Source: Alectoria sarmentosa
Taxonomy: Eukaryota; Ascomycota; Lecanoromycetes; Lecanorales; Parmeliaceae
NCBI GenBank assembly: GCA_009733775.1
Contig: WOGZ01000043.1
Coordinates: 62,001 to 126,000 of the forward strand
Length of the DNA: 64,000 nucleotides
Reading direction: 5' to 3'
Shown one piece after another: positions 22,367-34,231 of this stretch. The number at the start of each line of letters is the position of its first letter. Positions within the stretch are counted from its first letter, which is position 1. Both the position numbers and the translations under genes were made by a program. The notes below the pieces were generated by a model, which saw only the letters and a program-made list of their open reading frames with translations, ran no database searches and was not told the origin of the DNA.

Positions 22367-23078
22367 TGGCTTGAAGATGTTGGAGTTGGAGTTGGATTGA
22401 GGCAGAATGGTGCACCGTGTCCGTATTGTAGTACGATGATTGGAGGTAGACTGCCAAGTGGAAAGCAGCATAAAAATGGGAATGAATTCTATTATTCTTT
22501 TTCTATATGTTCCTGTGTGGACCCCTCGGACGCCGTGACAGGATTCTTGGCACTTGCCTCTGCACCTCGGCTAAACTTACTCCAGTACGCCACGGCTGGC
22601 AGCGGCCAAGCCCGAGGCCATCCGAACTCTAAAGCTTGCAATTCGTGCCGAGTGCCCTTCAACAACTCACTACTCCCCGTCTTGCATGAAACCATTTCTT
22701 CCCTGAGCTCCGAGAACCCTTCTCCTCTCGCTCCCGGTCTATCATCTCTGGCAAGCTTCATGATCTATGGACTATTTTGCGTGTTGGGCCCGAGAACTCT
22801 ATCCCCTTGTTCGCATGCTCTAGGTCTTCCAGTCTCTCCCATACCTCTCACGCCTGATGCAGCTTTGTCATTTGCTTCTCTCCTCGTTGCCCCTATCACC
22901 ACGCCTTCTTTTTCAAGGCCGGCTGTCACGACTTGCTTCCATGCTGACCATACTCCCGAAGAATGTGCTTTTCCATAAAGTCACTCCCATTTCGCAATCT
23001 TTCTACACTTCTTCTGACACTGAATTGGGGTCCTTGACCTCCTCTGGCTCGAATATGGCAATTTCGACGATTCTCCGC
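22367..23078. other. Interval between bestrophin-like gene and acetoacetyl-CoA synthetase
   Basis: Both flanking genes are on the minus strand. Two overlapping frames are open here: plus 22397-22978 (193 codons) and minus 22761-22492 (89 codons, with an ATG). Neither shows a domain. The plus frame is Leu/Ser/Pro-rich, as expected for the reverse of GA-rich untranslated DNA. I do not call a gene. Confidence 0.35.
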
Positions 23079-25377
23079 TCAGCCTTGGTGGTCCGTGTTC
23101 CAGCGCCGATACCAATCAAGGCATTCGGCGTTCGAGACCGATGCAGACGTCTTAACATTAGTGCCACATAGGATCTGCTTGACAGCAACCTCGACCCTAT
23201 CCGTTAATTTAGCTATTTCCTTTCAGAGTCATGAGAAAGAAAAGACGTCGAGCTCACTTTTTGCCGTTGATAGTGACCGGTATCTCTGGGCATTCATCGA
23301 CAATCCCTGGCACATGTCTTGCACTGAGCTCTTTTCGTATGACTGACTTGACCTTCTCCGTGAATTCTTCTGAGAACTTGGCGTCGTCAGCCATCTTCAG
23401 GAAGAGAACAACGGTCTCGTCGCTGTCATTTTCTCGCCTCCTGCCAATGCAAAGACCATCTTCGATCTCGGAAAAATGCTTCAATATAACATTGTAAATC
23501 TCGGAGCTGCCGAATCTTACTCCAGCGGGTTTCAGGACGCCATCACTACGCCCAAGCATGATCAACCCGCCTGTCTCTGGATTAAGTCGAACAAAATCAC
23601 CGTGGTGCCAGACTCCAGGAAACGTTTCGAAGTAGCTTTTTCTATACATATTCTTGCCATCAGCACCCCAAAACATCACCGGTTGGCATGGGAAAGCTTT
23701 GACGCAGACGAGGTCTCCAGGTTCGCCCGAGTCGGTGACGTCCTTGCCTTCGAAGTCCCAAGCTTCCACTGCCATTCCGAGGCCTCGTCCTTGGATTTCA
23801 CCAGCAAAGACGGGTGAGATCTGGGAGGGCGCTCCGAAGAGAGAAATGATATCTGTCCCGCCGGTTATGCTTCCAAGATTGACCGGGCCGAAAGCACGGT
23901 AGACATACTCGAAAGTCGAAGGAGCCAGAGGACTTCCTGTGCTGTATATTGCCTTCAAGGTTTTCAAATTGACTTCCTGGTTTGCCATGACCCTCTTTTG
24001 TTCGAGGACGGAGAGGTACTTTGCACTCGTACCAAAATGAGTTATACCAAGCTCCTCAATCAGACGGGGCATGGCGAGATCACCGCTACCGTCGGCGTCC
24101 AGCGGCCGAAATGGAGAACCATCATAGAGAACGAGGGTAGCACCGGTCCCCAGGCCGGACACAAGCCAATGCCACATCATCCACGTACAGGTGGTGAAAT
24201 AGAAGAGACGGTCTCCTGGCCGGATGTCACATTGAATATCATGTTCCTTCTTGTGTTGGATCAGCGTGCCAATCGCCCCATGAACAATGCACTTAGGCTT
24301 GCCTGTGGTTCCTGATGAATAGAGTATGTACACTGGACTAGCACATGTCAGAGTCAGCCTTCCCATTTGGAGGTAAAATCCGAGCAATCAGACGTGTCCG
24401 GGGAGTCAAATGGGTAATTCGTTCCTGCAACATGTCTCGCGACTCAAGAAGCAGTCTCAAACAGGAAGTAACAACCCCGAAAAGCGCCTTACTGGTCTGG
24501 CTGAAGCTGGGCGAACTCAAGCTTTGCTTCATCCGATGCTGATTGGACAAACTCAGAATGGGTACAAGCTTTCCCCTGAGCGACTGAGATGTCTTGTAGA
24601 TCAATCTCATGACCGGGAACAGTCTCGAACACGACACAAACCCTCAGTTGAGAGAGTTCTTGGGCAATGTCTTTCAGCTTATCGTGAACCTCATGCACCT
24701 TACCGTTGTACATGACGGCGTTATCAGCAAACAGCACTACGGGCTGGATCTGCCGGACTCGATCCAGCACCGCATGGGCGCCAGTGTCAGGAGAGATGGC
24801 AGTCCAGATAGCACCTATGGAAGTGGAAGCAAGCATAGCTAGCAAGGCATTGCAATGATTGGCAACATATCCAGCTACACAGTCTCCTTGTTTGATGCCT
24901 AGGTTACGCAACGCTAGTGCGAGTTCTCGCACTCGCTCTCGGAGCTCACGCCAGGTTACATAATTTCGCGTCCTTTCATTGGCCTCGATGACTGCGAAGG
25001 AGTTCTCGTCGGGGTTGCATTCAGGGAAGAGAAGATTTTGGGCAAAGTTCAGTCTGGCATGTTGGAAAAAGGCAGGGCGGGGGAACATGGGAGCATCTTC
25101 GTCAACGGCCTAACTTTTCCATCAACGAAGCCCAAGAGACAAATGGGACCTTGATGGCTTCGTTTACCTTGGTGAAGGGCTCTGAAGCCTTGATGCCAGT
25201 GAAACGCCAGACTTCCTCCCAAAATTGATTGATATTTGAAATGGACCATTGTCGTAGCTCCTCGTAGCTCCGGAATTTCCGACTGTATTTATTTTCTATT
25301 TTGGTTTTGAACTCATGAGTGCGGGTCCAAGTTGGATGGCTATGCGTCCAGAGATGCTTGGGTTGGGAAGCGTCCAT
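23079..25377 (-). CDS. Acetoacetyl-CoA synthetase
   Basis: Four exons (25377-25168, 25109-24493, 24337-23258, 23196-23079) give 674 residues, the usual length. The enzyme activates acetoacetate with ATP and CoA in the cytosol. It belongs to the ANL adenylate-forming superfamily. Visible motifs are the ATP-binding loop YSSGTTGKPK at about 281-290, a later GGTDIISLF, the GRSDGVLKPAGVRFG hinge region, and the C-terminal TINGKK with the catalytic lysine, split by the last intron. The first intron (GTAAAC donor, GTTAG acceptor) is needed to reach VDEDAPMFPRPAFF. Reading through it hits a stop soon after MEKLGR. The second junction gives the typical DHPVYILYSSG. A GAGAGAG repeat lies just upstream of the start. 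Confidence 0.95.
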
Positions 25378-25383
25378 GTCTGT

Positions 25384-25416
25384 GAGAGAGGAGAGAGGAG
25401 AGAGGAGAGAGGAGAG
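25384..25416. repeat. (GAGAGAG)n heptamer repeat
   Basis: More than four copies of GAGAGAG lie immediately upstream of the acetoacetyl-CoA synthetase start. They read as a CT-rich tract on that gene's strand. Such tracts are common in fungal core promoters and leaders. Confidence 0.8.
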
Positions 25417-25637
25417 ATTGGCAACTCAGGTAGGGTTATTTTAATGCGTTTATGAAAAGGGAGACGGGATTTGATTGACAGCTCAGGCCTGCAGATATGC
25501 AGATGTGCAGATTCTACCACCAAAAGGTACGAGTGATGAAGCTTGCAAACCGAGTACTTTAGGTATCTACCTTATCTTGGGTACTTGAAGATATTTATTA
25601 CTCTAGAATAGCGAGTTTGATATTGTCAGTCGCATGT

Positions 25638-25683
25638 GGGGCTGTTGGGGTTTGGTTGGGCTGGGGCTGGGGCTGGGGCTGGG
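25638..25683 (+). repeat. (CTGGGG)n repeat with G-quadruplex potential
   Basis: GGGG at 25638 and 25647, then five G-runs of at least three at 25658-25683, separated by CT only. This fits the G3+N1-7 rule for a G-quadruplex on the plus strand, in the divergent promoter. Confidence 0.7.
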
Positions 25684-26630
25684 CCAAGATCAGCCCTAAG
25701 GTACCTTAGTGTACTAGTAGTCTAGTACAGTACACCGTTACACGGGATGTTGCCAAGACCGCTTCCGACCCTTGACGGAAGTGCAATTTTGAAACAAAAA
25801 GCGAGTTTTGACTTTTCCATCACCTAATTATTAATCTCCCCAGTCCCGGTCATACTCGTAAGTAGGTATGGTAAAGTAAGTATTACTAACATAAGCTGAT
25901 CCTCCTCTTTTCCATTTCCTTCAATATACCATAATAATCCATCCTCCAATCCTCGCATTATTGCTTTCTCTTTCTTTTCTCTCCTATTCACCATCGGTGT
26001 GTCTCTTTGTTTCAAAGCATTCGAGGAAGCGACTTTCCATCCTTTGGGCGGCGCCACTCCAACTCCATTCCACACTCTCTCTAAAGCGGAACGCCGTGGA
26101 TCCATTGCCTCCAGTCAAACCAAGTGGTGCAGCGAAGTCAATTCATCAGAGTACCGTCAGTAATAGTATCAGCAAACGATAGGATCCACTCTCTTCCCAA
26201 ACCCATACTGTCCTGTAACCGACCAGTCCAACTACAAAGGAGCATCCGAATCTTAATTCTCATCATCAAATTCCGCTTCCCGGACTTCGTCATACTCCTT
26301 TCCGCCCTTTTCCGGCGCGCGACTTCTTATAATTTTACTCATTTCGCCTGCGACGTGCCTTTTGGCCTTGCTCCTACCCTCTACACATTAATACTCCTCC
26401 AGCGCCCAGCTTGCCGGTGCCGCCTCTTCTCTAGCTTTCATTTTCACTTCGTACCTTAATATCTCCATCCGCGGCTGCTTCGCCTCGCTACACCGCCCTG
26501 ACGAGGACGACAGGATCCAACTTCCATTCTCCAACCTACAATTCTTCGAACCGCACCTCACCTGGACTGGCTCTTCTAACCTAACTGCAAAAGCAACCTT
26601 TACCAAGTCTCCAGCTTGATAGCGCGCATC

Positions 26631-28691
26631 ATGTCGCGCAGACTCATGAATCCTTTTGGGAGCACTTCCCCGTCCTCGACCACTACAAGTACCTCAACCA
26701 TGTATAATGAGAAATACGAGCTTCCCCGGAGAGCATCTTCGCCAAGAGCAAAGAAGTTTCCCAACTTCTTTACAACCTCGCCAAAGTCGAAGAGCGAGAC
26801 TCAAACTGCGACAGCGGCCCTCCTCGCCGCTGCGCAGCAGCAAGCTTTTGTCAATTCACCCTCCCAGCAAATCAGCTCTCCATCGTTGTCGCTACCGACC
26901 ATATCCTTGTCTACAGCTAGGGCAGACAGTGCGAATATGGACGAACCACCAACGACACTGTTCCAGCCACCTTCTCCGGCAGAAGCGCGAAGAATAGCGA
27001 GGCAGCATGCGCAATTTGGCCCACTGGGTCACCACACACATAGATACACAAGTCGCCACCACGGCGGAGACTTTCCAGAGCCAGTCATGGACGAGCCTCC
27101 ATACTACTACTTGCTTACAACGTACATTAGCTACTTAATCCTAATTATTTTTGGTCACGTTCGAGATTTCTTTGGCAAGAGATTTCACAAGGAGGACTAC
27201 CGGCATTTGCAAGCCACTGATGGCTATGCAGCCCTAAACAATGGCTTCGACGATTTCTACGTCAGGCGGTTGAAGATGCGGCTGAATGACTGCTTTGCAC
27301 GGCCAGTCACTGGAGTGCCTGGCAGGTACATCACACTTATCGATCGACAATCCGACGACCACAATCTCCACTTCAAGCACACGGGAACAACTACCGAGAC
27401 ATTGAACATGAGCTCGTACAATTACCTCGGCTTTGCCCAGTCTGAAGGTCCTTGCGCCGATCAAGTGGAAGAGAATGTGAAGAGATACGGTTTAAGCCTC
27501 GCAAGCACGCGTGCCGATGTTGGTACCTCAGATCTCCATGTTGAAGTGGAAGACTTGATTGCGCGATTTGTTGGCAAACCATCCGCGATGGTGTTTTCCA
27601 TGGGGTTTGGGACAAATGCGACCGCCTTCCCTGCTCTCATTGGGAAGGGCTGCCTGATCATTTCTGATGAGCTTAATCATGCATCAATACGCTTTGGTTC
27701 TCGTCTATCCGGAGCAACAATCACGATGTTCAAGCACAACGACACGAGAGATCTCGAGAGACTTCTGAGGGAAGTCATATCCCAGGGCCAGCCACGAACC
27801 CACAGGCCATGGAAGAGGATTCTCGTCGTAGTGGAGGGTCTCTACTCTATGGAGGGTACCATGTGCAATCTGCCTGGCTTGGTTTCATTGAAAAAGAAGT
27901 ACAAGTTCAATCTCTTTGTTGACGAAGCACACTCAATTGGAGCGCTCGGTCCCAAAGGCAGAGGTGTTTGTGACTACTTCAATATCGATCCTTCGGAAGT
28001 CGACATTCTGATGGGCACGCTCACGAAATCCTTTGGCGCAAATGGAGGATACGTTGCGGGCGATAGAGCTATCATTGACAAGCTCAGACTAACTAACGCT
28101 GGATCAATCTATGGCGAATCTCCGGCACCTGCTGTGCTAGCTCAGATATCAGCTGCGCTGAGGATCATCAGTGGCGATTTTGTTCCAGGTCAGGGCGAGG
28201 AACGTCTTCAGCGTTTGGCGTTCAATTCCCGATATCTCCGACTTGGATTGAAGCGCCTTGGGTTCATCGTCTCTGGTCATGACGACTCTCCAATTATACC
28301 TGTCCTTCTCTACAATCCTGCCAAAATGCCAGCTTTCTCACATGAGATGCTCAAGCGTAAGATATCGGTTGTGGTTGTTGGCTACCCAGCTACGCCGCTC
28401 GTTGCGTCCAGAGCTCGATTTTGTGTGTCTGCTGCACATACGAAAGATGATTTGGACAGACTGCTCGAGGCTTGTGACGAGATCGGGAATGTTCTGCAGA
28501 TCAAATTCTCATCCGGGATTGCTGGTGGTGCTGAGCCACTTCCGGAGGGAATCACACCAGAAATGGAAAAAGATTGGAGGCGGACCGAAAAGGGTGGGCC
28601 GCACGGTGAACTGGCCTACCAGCCGCCACGCTGGAAATTGGACGAGGTGCTAAAGCGAGGCGCGCAAGACGTCAAGAGCCCGCTGAGGTGA
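26631..28691 (+). CDS. LCB2: Serine palmitoyltransferase subunit 2
   Basis: A single exon of 686 residues from the ATG at 26631; the frame is open five codons further upstream but lacks an ATG. The enzyme makes 3-ketodihydrosphingosine from serine and palmitoyl-CoA at the ER, the first committed step of sphingolipid synthesis. It is a PLP enzyme of the alpha-oxoamine synthase family. I see the PLP lysine in GTLTKSFGANGGY (Lys at about 466), the DEAHSIGALG block at about 431-440, and a membrane segment at about 158-175. The first 120 residues are Ser/Thr/Pro-rich and longer than in yeast Lcb2, as in other filamentous fungi. No introns are visible. Confidence 0.97.
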   Translation: MSRRLMNPFGSTSPSSTTTSTSTMYNEKYELPRRASSPRAKKFPNFFTTSPKSKSETQTATAALLAAAQQQAFVNSPSQQISSPSLSLPTISLSTARADSANMDEPPTTLFQPPSPAEARRIARQHAQFGPLGHHTHRYTSRHHGGDFPEPVMDEPPYYYLLTTYISYLILIIFGHVRDFFGKRFHKEDYRHLQATDGYAALNNGFDDFYVRRLKMRLNDCFARPVTGVPGRYITLIDRQSDDHNLHFKHTGTTTETLNMSSYNYLGFAQSEGPCADQVEENVKRYGLSLASTRADVGTSDLHVEVEDLIARFVGKPSAMVFSMGFGTNATAFPALIGKGCLIISDELNHASIRFGSRLSGATITMFKHNDTRDLERLLREVISQGQPRTHRPWKRILVVVEGLYSMEGTMCNLPGLVSLKKKYKFNLFVDEAHSIGALGPKGRGVCDYFNIDPSEVDILMGTLTKSFGANGGYVAGDRAIIDKLRLTNAGSIYGESPAPAVLAQISAALRIISGDFVPGQGEERLQRLAFNSRYLRLGLKRLGFIVSGHDDSPIIPVLLYNPAKMPAFSHEMLKRKISVVVVGYPATPLVASRARFCVSAAHTKDDLDRLLEACDEIGNVLQIKFSSGIAGGAEPLPEGITPEMEKDWRRTEKGGPHGELAYQPPRWKLDEVLKRGAQDVKSPLR

Positions 28692-29480
28692 TCTTCAGTC
28701 ATTGCTCCCGGTCCACGCCAATCTTGCAACAAGCTTGTGTAGTCCTTTATTGAACACCCATGACGTTGACGATATATCTTCTCTTTGACTATCTACCTGG
28801 CAGAGCGCTTGACCCTTTCTATCGTGGCTCCCTCAATATCAGCATGGCGTTGCATCAGGTGCTCTGCATTGGCATGTCCTTTCTTTGTCAGAGTTCGGCA
28901 TCTAGAAGCCAAGAATACGACTGAGGACTTGTTCTGTCTTTGCATTTCATTACTGTCTGGCTCGTCGCTGCTTAGGCAACGCCAGGGATGACTTTTCGAG
29001 GGATGGCTCTTCACGCATTTGCCACGGAGCTGGCTCCTGCGATTGTGATGTAGGCGGCCTGTGACCATTGTACAGATGAGGTTGAGAGTATTTTTCAGGG
29101 AGGGATTGTAATAGAATAGAGACAGATATGAATTATCATGGATAGTAATTAATCCCGTGTCAACACAGATCAAACACCATCTGTCCCTGATTCTTTGCCT
29201 TCAATTACGCCTTCCATAGAGTATGAAGTCCCAGTCACTATCACGTTCATTTACGGGTTAAGTAGTTCTAAAGTCAGCCCTACGATCTAACATGGACCAG
29301 TCTCCGACATTCCTCACAAGGCTGTACGAGTAGCCTCCAGACATCTCCTAAGCCTTGCATTGCTGGTGTTGGGTGTTTGACATGATCATCTTCTTTCATT
29401 CTCCTGCCACTTTCTCTGCAGCTCTCTTTACTATGTCTCGACCTTTCCAGCCGTAGGTCTGAAGCTTGCCACCCCCAGAT
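28692..29480. other. Intergenic between LCB2 and the GT32 gene
   Basis: This holds the 3' untranslated region of LCB2 and the promoter of the next gene. A 126-codon minus-strand frame (29173-28793) has no family features. No other signal seen. Confidence 0.5.
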
Positions 29481-31351
29481 ATGGCCTCTACCCGAAAAGC
29501 GTCGCCCATCCCCAAGCTACGGGTATCCTCCTTCATCAAGGCCATTTCGATCCTTGGCATCATCGTTGTCATACTCGCGTACATTTCCTGGAGTCATTTT
29601 GCCCGCATACCTACCGCTTTTGACTACCAGAAACTGCCCCCTTCTACAGAAATCCAAGCCGACAATCCTTCAGACCAGGAATGGACGCAGAAGGTGTGGC
29701 AGACGAGCAAATACCCAGTCACGGCAATGAGCGAGGAGGACCGAACCCACTTCAAGACATGGACAGATTTGAACCCGGATTGGGGACATGAAGTGCTGAC
29801 GGATGAAATAATGGAGAATTATGTTCGAGATCATTTCCATGAAACGCAGCCACAGATTGAAGAAATGTACTTCGCGGTCAACGACTACATTCTGAGGTCT
29901 GATCTGATAAGATATCTCGTAATGCTGGCGGATGGTGGTGTCTACAACGATCTCGACGTGGGCTGCGAAAAGCCAATCAGCACGTGGGTACCCAAACAAT
30001 TCGAGGACACCGCTGGGATCTTGCTTGGTGTTGAAGTCGACAACAAGTACGGTCCTGACGGTAGGACATTTACCAACGGAGAGGATCTCTTTGAGCTGGT
30101 CAACTGGACCATCATGTCAAAGCCTAACCAGCCATTCATGTGGTTCTTGGTCCAGCGTGTGATGGAGAACATCAAGAAGCTGGCGGCTTCTAAGAATGAA
30201 GCCATCTCAGAGATGGTCCCTACGATTCCAGAAGTTCTCGTCACTACTGGTCCGGCGGCTCTTACGACGGCTTTCTTTGATTACGCTTCTAATCTTACGG
30301 GGACCATGGTCACATGTAAGAACTTCACAAAAATCACTGAACCCCAAACCGTTGGCGAGGTTGTCATCCTTCCTATTCAAGCTTTTGGTGCTGGTCACCA
30401 AGTCCAGTGGGCAGGCCTCAAGCAGGATGGCTCGCAGCTCGTACACCACTATTTTGCGGGATCTTGGAAAGGGGACCATCACGATGGCGGCTGGCAAGAT
30501 GCAGAACACAAGGCTCTCGAGGAGGCAAAAAAGAAAAAGGAAAAGGAGAAAGCTGCGAAAGAAAAATCAGACAAGGCTGTTGAAGGTGTGACGACAGAAG
30601 AAAACCCGGGCCTGGCACCAGAGAATACTTCGTAAGGGTCAAGAAACAATCGAGAGCAGGCTGGAGGACGTACTGCTGACGAGGACATAGACCCATTGAA
30701 GAAAAGGTGCACCGACCACTGACAGTAAATACTACAAAATCCACAGAGGCTGTAGCACTCTCCAAGCCGCCAGTTGATGGACAATCAAAAAACTCCATTA
30801 TGACTGAGCCCAATATAGCCATTGACAGGACGGCTTCAATTCAAAATGGCAGTGCAGCCGTTGGGGACACTGCTGCAGTGGTGAAGCCAGTCATCGCAGA
30901 CGGGGCCTCAACTCAAGCTGACATTGCAGCGGGTGGAGGCTCAGTAGCAGTAGACAGTCCAACCACTGAAAAGCCAAGGCCGGTGCCAGATGACAATTCT
31001 CAGATTGAAGACTCGATAGTAAACAACAAGCCAGCCGCGGAGAAACCAGTCCCGGTCCAAGAGGGCAATGCAGCGGCTGGAGACGCACCAGTAGTCAGCA
31101 AGCTGGCCGGTGCGGCTCAGGATGGTAATGTTGTGGTTGAAGATGAAACGGTGGTGGCCCAACCGGCCAAGCCTCAGGCTGTAGCTGACAGCCTTGCAAA
31201 AGAAAAGCCGGCAGAGATTGTGGCCCAAGAGGTTGAAGCAGAATCGAAGGTTGAGGAGCCTCAATGGGCTCCACTGAAGGCTATGGGTGAGAAGAAAGTA
31301 TCGAATAATTTGGCGGATTACGGGGACTATTATAGATCCTCAGATCGATGA
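29481..31351 (+). CDS. GT32-family glycosyltransferase (Och1-like) with long tail
   Basis: Two exons (29481-30631, 30691-31351) encode 603 residues. This is a type II membrane protein with one anchor at about residues 20-37. The catalytic domain carries the family pattern: WTDLNPDW, then SDLIRYLVMLADGGVYNDLDV with the DxD-type metal/nucleotide-sugar site DLD at about 157-159, and HHYFAGSWKGD. Family members transfer mannose or similar sugars in the Golgi. The substrate here is unknown. After residue 350 a Lys/Glu run begins. The intron (GTAAGG donor, TGCTGACG branch, CATAG acceptor) then joins in frame to 219 further residues rich in Ala, Val, Pro and Glu, with repeated KP, EKP and DGN-like units. 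Without the splice the protein would end at ENTS. The tail is unusual for the family. Confidence 0.85.
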
Positions 31352-32213
31352 GAGAGGACGGGACATCAAATTCACTATACCCAAGCATTGGAGCCGTAGA
31401 AAACATGGCTCTGTTGGACACGCCTATCTGAACGTACGTGATGCAACGCTTTCGATTTCTAGCAGCTTTGGGTCGTGGACAGAATTAGCCCCCTGGGAAG
31501 GTGATACAGCATTCTGATATGAACTGGGTTCGAAGAGTCACGGCGATTCTGCAAAATGAGATCGTGTCATTTTGCAAAAACGAGCAGAAGTGAGCGGCAA
31601 CCCCGCTGGATCTCTAGAGGCAGCTAAATAAGCAAAGACGTTGCAGATCAAGTTCTTGCTGATACAAGATCCTTTTGAAGACTCTTTACGCTTTGCAACC
31701 TTGGCGAAACGCCGTGAGCAACTTGGAGATTTTGGATATTGTTTGGCCCATTCCACATACCCATGATTCTCTGAGCTTGCTGCTGCTTTTGTCTGACGGT
31801 AGCAAGCCTATTGTTCATGAGGCTTTCTGCAGTGCGAGCTTGGACGATCATTCCCGTAAGCCATTGCAGAGGGGAGTTTGTCAGTCGTTCACAACCTTTC
31901 CCCGTGATTATGGACATTGGGGGTCAAGGAACTTTCTTCTAGTTTTTGAGCTGGTATGTGTTTTGGGCCCAAACCCTTGTATGTGTCCATTCGTATGCTG
32001 AGTCCAGGCGCAAATGCATATTCCTATGGAAAACGAACCAACTGTTTCTGCATGCTTCACTACCCTTTGTCTTGCACATCAAACAACGCAAGCTTCCGCA
32101 CCTTCCAATTTACCTTGTTTATCGTAAATCTACGTCATAGGTGATCGTGCTTTCCTATATCCCCTACCACTGTTTTCCTGGACAGACGGGTGGCGGCCTA
32201 TTACTCCTCTTCA
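31352..32213. other. Intergenic, no supported gene
   Basis: Only short frames on both strands. They overlap each other and show no splice partners or motifs. Confidence 0.45.
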
Positions 32214-32924
32214 CTATCCCCAGTGCCTTCCATGTTGGCCTGTTCTAAGCATCGATGATGAACCGGCGAGAGATCCCAGTCCGCCTGCATGGATGACGAA
32301 GGCATCACGAGATGAGGCTTGATATGATGTGAGGGCATTTGACCTTCCCACGAGAGAGACCACAGCAATGCCGTTGGGTTCGTTGCCATCAAATGGTCGC
32401 GTGTGAAGCTGCCAAAGGATTGCCTCACACACTTCGTGGTCATCGGCTCCAAGATCCCTCAAGGCCCCCGTGGACTGAGAAGCCATGTCGCGTTGAGCCC
32501 TGGGTGGGGTTCGTGGCATTTTGGACACCGCTAGTCAATTGACCCGCATAGGTCGACCGCAGTCTCCTATACCATTGTGACCATTTCCAGACGAAGCCCT
32601 TCGAGGGACCGCGAGACTTTGGACAGAAACATGGTTACTGCCGTGTCCTCTCCGGGTGCGGCCAGACGGGTGCGCCAATTTCATGGTGCTAGGACGCACT
32701 CCGGTAATGCGATTGTTCTTGTCTGTATTGTTGCTAGGATATGGTTCTCCATTCCCACTTGCATTGACCGGCGCATCTGCCCTGACTATCATCGGCATAA
32801 CATTGGGTCCAGTGCGTCGCATGCTTGAATGTTCAAGGATGTGAGTATTTTTCCTTCGACGCCGGTTAGAGTTGCTGAGCTTGAAGGCGGTTCTGCAGAG
32901 CCTTGATTCGAATGGTCCCGCCAT
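32214..32924 (-). other. Uncertain ORF pair separated by a TGA-CTA
   Basis: A minus-strand frame opens with ATG at 32924 and runs 129 codons to TGA at 32537-32535. The same frame then stays open to 32214, another 107 codons. The first part is Arg/Asn/Ser-rich and low in hydrophobic residues. The second is more mixed. An alternative is a spliced gene: GTATAG at about 32571 to CCCAG at about 32499 would remove the stop. A competing frame (32452-32201) ends in an acidic tail and also looks plausible. I recognise no domain, so whether there is a gene at all is open. Confidence 0.25.
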
Positions 32925-34231
32925 CTTTCCGCGCTTCTATACCTATTCATCCGATCTATCAGATACTGATCCTCCTGCAAGGCAACCTCCGTGTGACATC
33001 ATTTTGTTGACAAGGTAGGAATTTGATGCCGCGATATGAAGCACCTTGAAACTGCAGGCTATGTTCCGCCAAGATTAGTAAGAAAATCAGTGGACCAGCT
33101 TGACTATCACTGCATTCGGGAACATGCATAAAATCCATGAGCGCAATTTATTCCCAAGGAAAGGAGAGACTATCCATTTCCTTCGCGTCCGTTGAAGAGG
33201 TGGTCATGCCTCTGTTGTATTTGGAGCAATCCAGGATCACCAGGCCGACGTCTGCGACAATCGTGCTCAAATCCTCACTCTCTTGCGGCATCTCGCGGAC
33301 CATAGGTGCACCTACATCGGAAGTACTGCGCTGCATTTATCAACCTACATTGCCACCTTTCAATCGACAAAGACTTCGCAGTCACTTGGGTCGGCTACGA
33401 TGCTTTCAGGTCGACTGAAGGGCACGCATAGCCGCCGACGGCCACGTGAACATTGACACATTACACAGTCAAGCCGAGAGTTCTCGGGCAGAACCTTTCA
33501 TGACGGAGCAGCCTTTGGCCTTTTACCTTTGTTCGATCGTGCTCCGGGGAGCGGGTGGGGAGAACGGTGGTGGAGAGTCGGGAGGGACATTTTAATTGGG
33601 AGGATCTGGTTTGAGATTGGAACCGGTGGTTTGGGTTTGAGGCATCACCATCCGTAATAGTCAATGTGGCTGTTTGGTGTTCGTTGTCTGCAATTTCCTT
33701 TCAAGTATGATGAAAAATGGGTTTGAAAGCACCGAGGTGGTAACAAATGAGTCTCTATCCAACGATACAATCGTGTAATGTTGGACCCATCATCTCTCAT
33801 GTAATCACAAAATTTTCATGTATTGGAAGAATCTCACAGCACGCGGACAGTTTGGAAACCCTGTTGGGACTTGGAGCGGTGATCCAAAGCTTGAGCCTCA
33901 GGAGGAGAAGAAGAAAGCGTACTAATGAACAGTTGAATCGTGGGCGATTGATCGATTCGCTCAGATGGGTGTACGTTTGCATCTCTCTTTTAGCTGGCTT
34001 GATGCTAGAAATCGAACCGCTGTCGAAGTCGAATGTCTAGTTGTTTGCCAAGATATGACCGATTCGACGCAAGATATATCAAAAGCTCGTAAGACCGTTG
34101 CTGGCAAAGTGCCTTTTCGACCGACCGGCTTCCTTACTTATGACGAGCCTGATTCAGCCACGAATGCCGCTATCATTTACCCCTACCGCTTCCACAACCC
34201 ATCGTTTTTCGAACACAAATCTCCTCGCATC
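32925..34231. other. Intergenic 1.3 kb
   Basis: No gene supported. Short frames occur on both strands; those near 33965-34679 on the plus strand are partly shadows of the secreted-protein gene. Confidence 0.45.

Larger units (their letters stand above)
25378..26630. promoter_or_regulatory. Divergent promoter, acetoacetyl-CoA synthetase / LCB2
   Basis: These 1.25 kb hold the upstream regions of both genes. The half near LCB2 (from about 25880) is CT-rich, typical of a fungal 5' leader. Small frames in it lack support. Two simple repeats are listed separately. Confidence 0.55.

Noticed and set aside
22397..22978. 193-codon plus-strand ORF with several Cys
   Set aside because: Composition is that of reversed GA-rich DNA. 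No signal peptide, domain or splice support; it starts opposite the first exon region of the bestrophin-like gene.
25109..25167. Frameshift in acetoacetyl-CoA synthetase after MEKLG
   Set aside because: The apparent break is explained by a 58-nt intron (GTAAAC to GTTAG). Splicing restores the family sequence exactly.
31352..34231. Degenerate transposon between the GT32 and secreted-protein genes
   Set aside because: I looked for terminal inverted repeats, target duplications and reverse-transcriptase or transposase motifs and saw none. Base composition is not strongly shifted.
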